Assembly: GCA_014860845.1 (NCBI GenBank)
Contig: JACZIY010000830.1
Span: 1 to 5,450, forward strand
Reading direction: 5' to 3'
Origin: Anaerolineaceae bacterium
GTDB taxonomy: Bacteria; Chloroflexota; Anaerolineae; Anaerolineales; Anaerolineaceae
DNA length: 5,450 bases
Of this stretch, positions 1 to 5,450 are shown in pieces. Position numbers and translations under genes: made by a program. How positions within the stretch are numbered: position 1 is the stretch's first letter; every line of letters starts with the position of its first letter. The notes under the pieces are model-generated. The model had not been told where the DNA came from. It was given only the letters and a program-made list of their open reading frames with translations, and ran no database searches.

Positions 1-787
1 GGAAAAATGTGCGCCAGTTATAAATACTTAAAAAGAATGAGGCCAAAATCAATGAACTGGCGGGCAAAATGAGATGCTTCCCAATACTTAATGCACGCCC
101 CAGGAAATCTTTGGGTACCGGTGCATCAATAACACCACCGAAAGGTAGTATTTTTAAAATCGCCGCAAAAAACAGGATCAAGAAAATCCCATAAAACCAG
201 GGCGGAACCGATGAAGTTGGAGACAATGAAATCACCACTTTGTCCCAAAAACTACCGTACTTGCGCGACAGCGCCAACGCCAGGAACAAGGTGCTGAAAA
301 ATAATATCAAATTAGAAGTACCCATCAGAAGCAATGTATATGGAATGCGTTCCAATATGATGGACTTCACGTTTCGTGATCCACTATCACTCGATATGAA
401 TAAAGCCCTACCAAGATTTAATGTTAACGCATTCTTCAAGAAACGAAAACTGCGGATGACCAATGGTTGGTCCAGATTCAAACGGTCAATTTCTGATTGA
501 ATTTTTTCCTGGGTTAATTGATTTTTCGTGGCGGCGTCCATGGTTTTAAACGCCGGATTTATCTGGATTTGCATGGTGATGCGTTCTTGAATTTCCGCCT
601 TCATCATCTGATCGACGTAACCACCCATATTGGCGATCATGATGGTCAAATAAATACCTATGACCACGGTAACAAACAGGGAAAGTAACCTGAAACCAGA
701 ATATTTTACTACTCTTTGGACCGTACTCATTAATCCCGATTTTTGTTTTTCTACCTTGGGTGTGACAACTTCAACATCCGACCCCAT
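1..787 (-). CDS. DppB-like ABC transporter permease, 3' end outside window
   Basis: One of the two membrane channel subunits of a peptide/nickel-type ABC importer. The frame is open from the ATG at 787-785 to the window edge (262 residues visible; about 340-400 would be normal, so the C-terminus is missing). The start is fixed by a GGAGGT box 8 bases upstream. Likely membrane segments are at about residues 33-53, 152-173, 182-212 and 238-256. The periplasmic loop after the first segment contains NLDQPL and LNLGRAL, the equivalents of the LGLDxPL and GDLGxS motifs of DppB/OppB, followed by ILERIPYTLLL (compare RLPxTLxL), and later HLILPASSLIL, which precedes the cytoplasmic EAA loop in this family. 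The EAA loop itself lies beyond the window. Oddities are a roughly 100-residue, charged first loop and ANMGGYVDQ where PGDP is usual. It lies 103 bases downstream of the permuted binding protein and is probably its partner. Substrate unknown. Confidence 0.9.
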   Translation of the reverse strand, partial: MGSDVEVVTPKVEKQKSGLMSTVQRVVKYSGFRLLSLFVTVVIGIYLTIMIANMGGYVDQMMKAEIQERITMQIQINPAFKTMDAATKNQLTQEKIQSEIDRLNLDQPLVIRSFRFLKNALTLNLGRALFISSDSGSRNVKSIILERIPYTLLLMGTSNLILFFSTLFLALALSRKYGSFWDKVVISLSPTSSVPPWFYGIFLILFFAAILKILPFGGVIDAPVPKDFLGRALSIGKHLILPASSLILASFFLSIYNWRTFF

Positions 788-795
788 AGAATCTT

Positions 796-801
796 ACCTC
801 C
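796..801 (-). promoter_or_regulatory. Ribosome binding site of the permease gene
   Basis: GGAGGT on the minus strand, 8 bases before the ATG at 787-785. It decides the start of the permease, which is otherwise easy to miss because the reading frame has no stop in the window. Confidence 0.85.
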
Positions 802-816
802 ATAAATTGGATAAGA

Positions 817-846
817 AGGGGCAAGGAGAGTGATCGCCTTGCCCCT
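817..846 (-). terminator. Intercistronic stem-loop between binding protein and permease
   Basis: A perfect 10-bp inverted repeat (AGGGGCAAGG at 817-826 pairing with CCTTGCCCCT at 837-846) around a 10-base loop. Seven of ten pairs are G-C. On the transcribed strand it begins 45 bases after the stop of the binding protein and ends 15 bases before the Shine-Dalgarno box of the permease. It is followed only by TCTTAT, not a real U-tract, so it is unlikely to be an efficient terminator. By analogy with binding-protein operons such as malE-malF, I infer a partial terminator or a 3'-end stabiliser that raises binding protein over permease. Confidence 0.6.
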
Positions 847-890
847 ACCTTTATTACTCAATTTGACTGCTTTGCGAAATGAATGACCTC

Positions 891-3509
891 TTACTTGACG
901 GTCACAAATTCGAGTGCGACGAAGGACGGAATTGCTACAACTAAAGGAACCACCACAGCTTCAAGCTTGCTGGCGCCGGCTTCCATGGCTGCTGAAACAT
1001 CAGCAGGAACGGTGATAGTGTAATAACCATCTTCAACCAAAACGCCATCAATAACGCCTACGATTTGGCCGGTGGCATCATAGAGTAAGCCCTTGACCTC
1101 TTTGATTTCGTCAGCGGGATAAGCTTCACCTTCGAAGGTTACGTACACATCAAAGGCAAACTCACCACCCAGAACAACACTACCCTCACCATCTAATTCA
1201 ATGGTTGCAACTTTTGGATCACCAAATTGTGACCATTTGTCAGAAAGATCTGGGAAGTCAGCAAATGGAATTAAAGTGCCGACTTTTTCAGTCAGATAGA
1301 CTTCGCTGAGGATGTATGGACCGGTACCAATATTGTAGTGGCCATATTCAGCAAAGAAAGCTTTGGCATTCTCGTAACGGGCTACGGCTTCTTCAGGAGT
1401 GATGTAAGCAGCCAATGCATTGGCGTAAGGAATAAATCCTTCTTCAATGCTGGTATCCAGCCATGTAGAAACGATCTCGAGGCTGGGTCCACCAATCTGG
1501 CTGAACCATTCAACGGTTGTCGTTTCTGTGGATTTGGCATCGGCTTTATCACCTGAGAAGGCGACTTCACCGGCTTCATCCGCACGGGCAGCCATTGCTA
1601 ATACATGCCATGGAGCTTCACCGTAAGTCAATGATGGCCACATGGTGTCGATATTCAATTCAGCATCTGTCTGGTAAGCATCGGTATAGGCTTCAATGGT
1701 CAGAGGATTCTCGGAAAGAATTCGGAAGCCTTTGTAGTTGGCTAAAATGGCTTCTGAATTGGCTTGATATGATTCATCGAAGATTGGAGAAGCTTCTTTG
1801 CCCATATCCAGTACAACAATCCATGAATAGATGAAGTCACCTAAGTCAACAGGTGAACCATCGTGCCACTTGACGGTGTCGAAGAGATCAGCTGGGTAGT
1901 AAACTACACTCTTAACATTGGCAGTGGTTCCATCAGGGAATTTTTCTGCGGCGGTAACGAATGTCTGATTTTCGGCGTCCCAGTCCACGATCGCATCTTC
2001 TGGAACTGCAATTTCATCTTCGAATGACAGGTCAACCCAATCAAATGTTTTTCCAACTGGTAAACCTGTTTTTATGGTGATTTCAGCACGATCAAAACGT
2101 TGTGGCCAATAGAGACCAGTGTGAGGATCGATCATGTAAGCTTCACCCCAGGTGGCACGACCGATTGCCTGATCGAATGCCCAGTTAGAACCTGCAATTG
2201 GATTCCAGGGATCAACGAACAAATCGGGGGCACCCCACTTCAATTGCCCACCTTCCTGGTCAGTTAAGCGGATGGTGTAAGGCCAAATCATCGAACCATC
2301 AACACCTGCTGCCAAGTCATAGGTTACCTCTACACCATCACGATATGGTGTGAAGTTTTTACCATCAATCAACCACACATGGGATGATTCAGTTAATGCC
2401 AATTCAAGCATTTGAGCCATAGCGGCATCGCGTTCTTCAATGGTCTCGAATTTGTTGTAAGCTAACTTGTCAGCTAAAACACCATATTCAGTATCCATTC
2501 CAGTTTGGAATGCTTGCCATGTGGATGAGAAACCGTAGGCAGATTGTGGGGTATCAAAGAATTCGAAGTTGTCACCCTCATCACGGTCAATGATCGTTGC
2601 AGACCATGCACCGGTATAGAGATGCCAGAGACCATCAGCAACATTGCCACCAACCCAGATGGGGGAGGCTTCTGAGGATGTCTTGTATTGGCGATCAACT
2701 ACGAAACCAATGGTTTCGAGCTGGTTGGCAACATAATCACCGATCGGGATACGGGTCTTATCAGAGTCGTTTCTGATCAACATGATTAAGGTGACCTGTT
2801 CGCCATTGAACATATACATGCCATCTTCTCTGGTCACACCTTCAATACCAAGCATGACTTCTTCCATCTGAGCATCAGCTAATTCAGGATTGTAAGCATA
2901 TTTGGCTTCTAAGCGGCGAACTGTCTCAGCCATCTTGGTGTAATCAGGCATGTTGGTGATAATACTCCAGAATTTAGGTAAAGCACCACCATTGTAAACC
3001 TCACGATTGATATAATCGCGGTCGACTAACCAGTTCAAAGCTTCACGTGCTTTGGCGAAAAAGAAGGGGTTTACTGCGCCAGTGGATTGGTCAAAGGTTG
3101 GGCCATACGCATTGAAGGTTAATTCATAGTACAGACCATTGCTTTGAGCATAATCCAGACCAGCAGCTTCGATTTCGGGTAATGAGCTGGAAGACAGACC
3201 GGCGGCATAAATATCAATAGCGCCAGCTTGAATCTGTGTTACTGCTGAACCACTATCGACAACCGAAACCACGATTTCATCCAGCCATCCACCTTTGCGG
3301 GTGGTGCGAACTGGTTCTGGGGTTGGCACTTCAGTTGGTACCGCAGTTGGTTCTTCGACAACTGGTTCTTCAACAACTGGTTCTTCAACAACAGGCTCTT
3401 CAACAACGGGTTCTTCAACCACTGGAGCCGGGGTAGGTTGGCAGGCTGCCAATACCATACTGGCAATGATGACCATACCTACTAACAACATAAGGGTATT
3501 TCGTTTCAT
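891..3509 (-). CDS. Circularly permuted family 5 substrate-binding lipoprotein with C-terminal Ig-like domain
   Basis: Extracytoplasmic solute-binding protein of a peptide/nickel-type ABC importer, 872 residues against the usual 500-600. The start is the ATG at 3509-3507, 8 bases after AAGGAGG; the longer frame starting at TTG 3584 is unlikely. Residues 1-22 are a lipoprotein signal (MKRN, hydrophobic core, LAA) with lipid-anchor Cys23, the only cysteine. A (VVEEP)x5 linker spans 30-54. Residues about 73-416 resemble the second half of family 5 proteins: WLDEIVVSVV (75-84), QAGAIDI (94-100), ALNWLVDRDYI (157-167), and a C-terminus-like stretch ending about 415. Residues about 420-772 resemble the first half: GGQLKWGAPD (420-429), DPHTG (461-465), KWHDGSP (547-553), GTGPY (728-732), DPKVATIEL (764-772). 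The order is therefore rotated. Residues about 776-872 look like an Ig-type beta-sandwich (FDVYVTFEGEAYP; GYYTITVP). It precedes the permease gene and is probably its cognate receptor. Ligand unknown. The family call is firm; the permutation is my motif-based reading. Confidence 0.93.
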   Translation of the reverse strand: MKRNTLMLLVGMVIIASMVLAACQPTPAPVVEEPVVEEPVVEEPVVEEPVVEEPTAVPTEVPTPEPVRTTRKGGWLDEIVVSVVDSGSAVTQIQAGAIDIYAAGLSSSSLPEIEAAGLDYAQSNGLYYELTFNAYGPTFDQSTGAVNPFFFAKAREALNWLVDRDYINREVYNGGALPKFWSIITNMPDYTKMAETVRRLEAKYAYNPELADAQMEEVMLGIEGVTREDGMYMFNGEQVTLIMLIRNDSDKTRIPIGDYVANQLETIGFVVDRQYKTSSEASPIWVGGNVADGLWHLYTGAWSATIIDRDEGDNFEFFDTPQSAYGFSSTWQAFQTGMDTEYGVLADKLAYNKFETIEERDAAMAQMLELALTESSHVWLIDGKNFTPYRDGVEVTYDLAAGVDGSMIWPYTIRLTDQEGGQLKWGAPDLFVDPWNPIAGSNWAFDQAIGRATWGEAYMIDPHTGLYWPQRFDRAEITIKTGLPVGKTFDWVDLSFEDEIAVPEDAIVDWDAENQTFVTAAEKFPDGTTANVKSVVYYPADLFDTVKWHDGSPVDLGDFIYSWIVVLDMGKEASPIFDESYQANSEAILANYKGFRILSENPLTIEAYTDAYQTDAELNIDTMWPSLTYGEAPWHVLAMAARADEAGEVAFSGDKADAKSTETTTVEWFSQIGGPSLEIVSTWLDTSIEEGFIPYANALAAYITPEEAVARYENAKAFFAEYGHYNIGTGPYILSEVYLTEKVGTLIPFADFPDLSDKWSQFGDPKVATIELDGEGSVVLGGEFAFDVYVTFEGEAYPADEIKEVKGLLYDATGQIVGVIDGVLVEDGYYTITVPADVSAAMEAGASKLEAVVVPLVVAIPSFVALEFVTVK
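3348..3422 (-). repeat. Five tandem 15-base units encoding (VVEEP)x5
   Basis: Five in-frame 15-base repeats encode VVEEP at residues 30-54 of the lipoprotein, directly after the lipobox. Units differ mostly at third codon positions (GTG/GTT/GTC, GAA/GAG, CCA/CCC/CCT), so the peptide is kept while the DNA has drifted. It is followed by a Pro/Thr/Glu tail to about residue 66. The likely role is an extended, acidic spacer holding the binding domain away from the membrane. Because the period is a multiple of three, other frames also stay open and give spurious ORFs. Confidence 0.95.
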
Positions 3510-3517
3510 TCTATTCT

Positions 3518-3524
3518 CCTCCTT
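3518..3524 (-). promoter_or_regulatory. Ribosome binding site of the permuted lipoprotein gene
   Basis: AAGGAGG on the minus strand, 8 bases before the ATG at 3509-3507. It is near-consensus and selects this ATG, which also begins a textbook lipoprotein signal peptide, over the upstream in-frame TTG at 3584. Confidence 0.9.
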
Positions 3525-3579
3525 AATAAATTTGGATCGAACGATATGATTTATTTGTGCCAATGAAATACCATAAATC

Positions 3580-3602
3580 GCCAATAATCGCTTTTTATTG
3601 GC
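3580..3602 (-). promoter_or_regulatory. Leader stem-loop upstream of the lipoprotein gene
   Basis: A perfect 8-bp inverted repeat (GCCAATAA at 3595-3602, TTATTGGC at 3580-3587 on the minus strand) around a 7-base loop, inside the predicted 5' leader about 70 bases before the start codon. It has no following U-run, so it is not an obvious terminator. It may be a protein-binding site (the arms contain CCAAT/ATTGG) or an RNA hairpin that shapes or stabilises the leader. The repeat is seen directly; the role is a guess. Confidence 0.45.
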
Positions 3603-3641
3603 TAAAACATGGCGTCATCCCTCAACTTTCAATTTCATCAA

Positions 3642-3653
3642 CACAATTTTGTG
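3642..3653. promoter_or_regulatory. Possible operator at the predicted transcription start
   Basis: Short inverted repeat CACAA-N2-TTGTG. It overlaps the expected transcription start (around 3652-3654) of the promoter at 3659-3687, where a repressor would block initiation. Five-base arms in AT-rich DNA can arise by chance, so this is only a candidate. Confidence 0.3.
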
Positions 3654-3658
3654 CAGTA

Positions 3659-3687
3659 AATATAGCATAAGGTGCCCGTATAGTCAA
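3659..3687 (-). promoter_or_regulatory. Sigma-70-type promoter for the lipoprotein-permease unit
   Basis: On the minus strand, TTGACT (3687-3682) and TATATT (3664-3659) are separated by exactly 17 bases, and TGC directly before the -10 gives an extended -10 element. The 30 or so bases upstream are strongly AT-rich (AAAAAATCATAATAATT), like an UP element. Expected initiation near 3652-3654 gives a leader of about 143 bases before the ATG at 3509. The placement implies that the permuted binding protein and permease are expressed separately from, or in addition to, any read-through from the upstream gene. Confidence 0.75.
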
Positions 3688-3773
3688 CAGATCATATGAA
3701 TTATTATGATTTTTTAAGAGGAAAATCAGGTATTTTGTAAGGGAAAAACATTACAAACAAAGGTGTTCAAATG

Positions 3774-5450
3774 TTAATTTTTACAAAAATCTCCATATCC
3801 AAATGCTTCAATTTCATATAAAATGCTGCGATTGCTGACATCAACCGCTTCAAATCCACAAAAATCGGTCCGGCTGGCGCTGATTTTTAACTGATAATAC
3901 AACGGCAGAACGGGTAAAGCTTCATTAAATAAGCGTTGAATCTCTGCTTGAGCCTCAACGTCATCCAAAGCTGCATTTTGCGCTTGCTGGCAAGCCAGAT
4001 CATATTGCGGGTTGGAATACCCGGTGATATTAGCGCCAATCCAGAGATTGTCTGCATTCGGTACTTGGTTACTGCTATACAGGAAACATGGATTCGTTCG
4101 CCCAGCCTGCCAGGTGAATTGAGCAAGGTCGAAATTTCGCCCGAATAATACCCCATCCGGACCCGGTGCATACAATTCCGTCGGGTATACATTTTGCACC
4201 ACAACTTCGATGCCACAGGTAATCAAAGAGCTGGCTATATCCGCCGATACCAGTTGTCTCAATTCGGATTGGGAGGTGATGTAATCCAATACCAGAGGTG
4301 TGCCATCCGGAACGTTTGCCACGCCCTGCGAAATACGCGGGGTGGTGGGGTTAATATCATCATCACGCCACCCGATTTGATCCAGCAGCATGCTCCCCAT
4401 TTCAACATCATAGGGAATGCTGTTGAGACTGGGGTTGTAAGCCGGATGGGAGGGTGGATAGAAACTGATCGGAACGGAAGAGCGATTGACAAAATAACGG
4501 TTGGCAATCCCAACACGATCAGTACAATAAGCCATAGCTGTTCGCATTCGCACATCGCCAAACCAATCCGGGCGGTCAGAATCAAATTGGTAGCCATCAT
4601 CATAACTGGAAGGCACAATACCGAAATCAAGATGCTCCCATTCCGGCCCCTGCGCAAAATAAGCCTTGATCTGACCTAAATTGCTGCGTTCAACCACATC
4701 GGTCAACTGCTGATCTAATTCCACCGTGGCATCCACAAAATCGCACTCATTGATTTCCAATGCTTTCAGATTGCTATCCGCATTCGGACCTAAGAATCGG
4801 AATACCAGCTTTTCAAATTTTGGTAAGCCTTCCTGCACCCGGAAATAATTCGGGTTTCTGCTTAACTCGATATGGCTGCCACTCACCCAGGTATCAATCT
4901 GATACGGCCCCCAACCCAATGGTTTCTGTGTTGATTCCACAGCCGTCAATAATTCATCAGCATTGAATGTGCCCCAGGCGTGTTGCGGCATCGGCATCCA
5001 GAAGAAATCACCCAGGTGCGGTGATGTAAATCCGGGGAGTCCCTTCCATTCGGTCTGTAAATCATCGCTGGCGGTGTAACTGGCAGTTCTGTCCACATAA
5101 AAGGTATTCACCGGGGAAGCCGGATCAGAAGCAATCTGGAAGGAGTAAAGGGAATCACTGGCGGTTAATGCCTGGCCATCTGACCATAATAATCCCGGTT
5201 TCAGTTGATAACGCAAGCCTTGCTGATCCATCAATACTTCACTCTGCCCATCCCACTCGACAGCGCAACTCGCATCGGAGCAGCCAACTGGCAGGTAACG
5301 AACCCCTGCCAGGAGCACGACCACGGAACCATTTGCATCCACAATCCGCTCGCCAGCTGCCACGGGCACGGTTTCGATGACGGCATCACCACTATCATAA
5401 TCCGGTATCTTTTCCAGGATGACTGGCTCGGGCATAAAGTTGACCGTATC
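3774..5450 (-). CDS. Canonical-order family 5 substrate-binding protein, 5' end outside window
   Basis: Solute-binding protein of a peptide/nickel-type ABC importer; 558 residues are visible and the frame is open to the window edge, so the true start and any signal peptide are missing. The in-frame Met at 5435 is probably internal. Numbering from that Met, the motifs follow the normal family order: WSDG with TASDSLYSF (84-99), GWGPY (174-178), RNPNYF (193-198), LPKFEKLVFR (204-213), ALEINECDF (225-233), DVRMRTAMAYCTDR (294-307), then a lobe ending in LPVLPLYYQLK (507-517) and a short tail finishing in FCKN with a TAA stop. Nine cysteines (52, 57, 231, 304, 407, 450, 482, 526, 551) suggest disulfides in the secreted protein. 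It lacks the C-terminal Ig-like domain of its neighbour. It lies 264 bases upstream of that gene, with a promoter between, so it may serve another transporter or be an alternative receptor. Ligand unknown. Confidence 0.93.
   Translation of the reverse strand, partial: DTVNFMPEPVILEKIPDYDSGDAVIETVPVAAGERIVDANGSVVVLLAGVRYLPVGCSDASCAVEWDGQSEVLMDQQGLRYQLKPGLLWSDGQALTASDSLYSFQIASDPASPVNTFYVDRTASYTASDDLQTEWKGLPGFTSPHLGDFFWMPMPQHAWGTFNADELLTAVESTQKPLGWGPYQIDTWVSGSHIELSRNPNYFRVQEGLPKFEKLVFRFLGPNADSNLKALEINECDFVDATVELDQQLTDVVERSNLGQIKAYFAQGPEWEHLDFGIVPSSYDDGYQFDSDRPDWFGDVRMRTAMAYCTDRVGIANRYFVNRSSVPISFYPPSHPAYNPSLNSIPYDVEMGSMLLDQIGWRDDDINPTTPRISQGVANVPDGTPLVLDYITSQSELRQLVSADIASSLITCGIEVVVQNVYPTELYAPGPDGVLFGRNFDLAQFTWQAGRTNPCFLYSSNQVPNADNLWIGANITGYSNPQYDLACQQAQNAALDDVEAQAEIQRLFNEALPVLPLYYQLKISASRTDFCGFEAVDVSNRSILYEIEAFGYGDFCKN

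Noticed and set aside
240..500. 86-codon plus-strand ORF
   Set aside because: It lies wholly antisense to the well-supported permease frame, has no ribosome binding site of note and no recognisable domain.
3236..3549. Three overlapping ORFs across the pentapeptide-repeat region (both strands)
   Set aside because: They are low-complexity translations of the 15-base repeat in other frames (for example TGSSTTGSS). A repeat with a period divisible by three stays open in all frames without stops.
3557..3563. TTGGCAC on the minus strand, considered as the -24 box of a sigma-54 promoter
   Set aside because: No TTGC-type -12 box follows at the required spacing.
3510..3584. Extension of the lipoprotein gene to an upstream in-frame start at 3584
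   Set aside because: The codon at 3584 is TTG, lies within the arm of the leader hairpin and has no Shine-Dalgarno box. The ATG at 3509 has AAGGAGG at good spacing and begins a standard lipoprotein signal peptide.
3595..3638. Two seven-codon ORFs in the leader, overlapping as ATGA, considered as a leader peptide
   Set aside because: Neither has a convincing ribosome binding site and there is no run of regulatory codons. Short ORFs of this kind are common by chance, so they are mentioned only as part of the leader finding.
3734..3757. Inverted repeat TTTGTAA-N10-TTACAAA just after the stop of the upstream receptor gene, considered as its terminator
   Set aside because: The stem is 7 bp with a single G-C pair, and no U-run follows on the transcribed strand. 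It is too weak to call, so the upstream transcript may run through into the next gene.
4194..4679. 161-codon plus-strand ORF opposite the upstream receptor gene
   Set aside because: It is the complement shadow of a gene with clear family 5 motifs along its full length. Its translation resembles no known protein and no separate start signals are visible.

Overview
The window reads almost entirely on the minus strand and looks like part of an oligopeptide/nickel-type (family 5, Dpp/Opp-like) ABC importer locus. Transcription order is: a 5'-truncated substrate-binding protein (5450-3774), a 264-base gap carrying a convincing promoter and leader, a second intact substrate-binding lipoprotein (3509-891), a 103-base gap with a strong stem-loop, and the first two thirds of an inner permease subunit (787-1, running off the window). 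No RNA gene, mobile element or CRISPR array was seen.

The likely source is a Chloroflexota bacterium of the Anaerolineae type. This is an inference from protein style, remembered without a search: a lipobox followed by a Pro/Glu/Val pentapeptide linker, very long family 5 binding proteins with a C-terminal Ig-like domain, and a permease whose first periplasmic loop starts ANMGGYVDQ instead of the usual PGDP.

The most interesting item is the middle gene. Its family 5 fold appears to be circularly permuted. The segments that close a normal family 5 protein come first (residues about 73-416), the segments that normally open it come second (about 420-772), and an Ig-like domain follows. The upstream neighbour keeps the canonical order, so the two can be compared within the window. 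The natural termini are joined by only a few residues, and a short PK/LD-x-I type motif occurs at both new ends, as expected from permutation by tandem duplication.

Functionally, the permuted lipoprotein would capture a solute outside the membrane and deliver it to the channel of which the downstream permease is one half. The second permease and the ATPases would be expected beyond position 1. The promoter at 3659-3687 lets the permuted protein and the permease be transcribed separately from the upstream binding-protein gene, and the stem-loop at 817-846 probably sets a higher yield for the binding protein than for the permease. The substrate cannot be read from the sequence.
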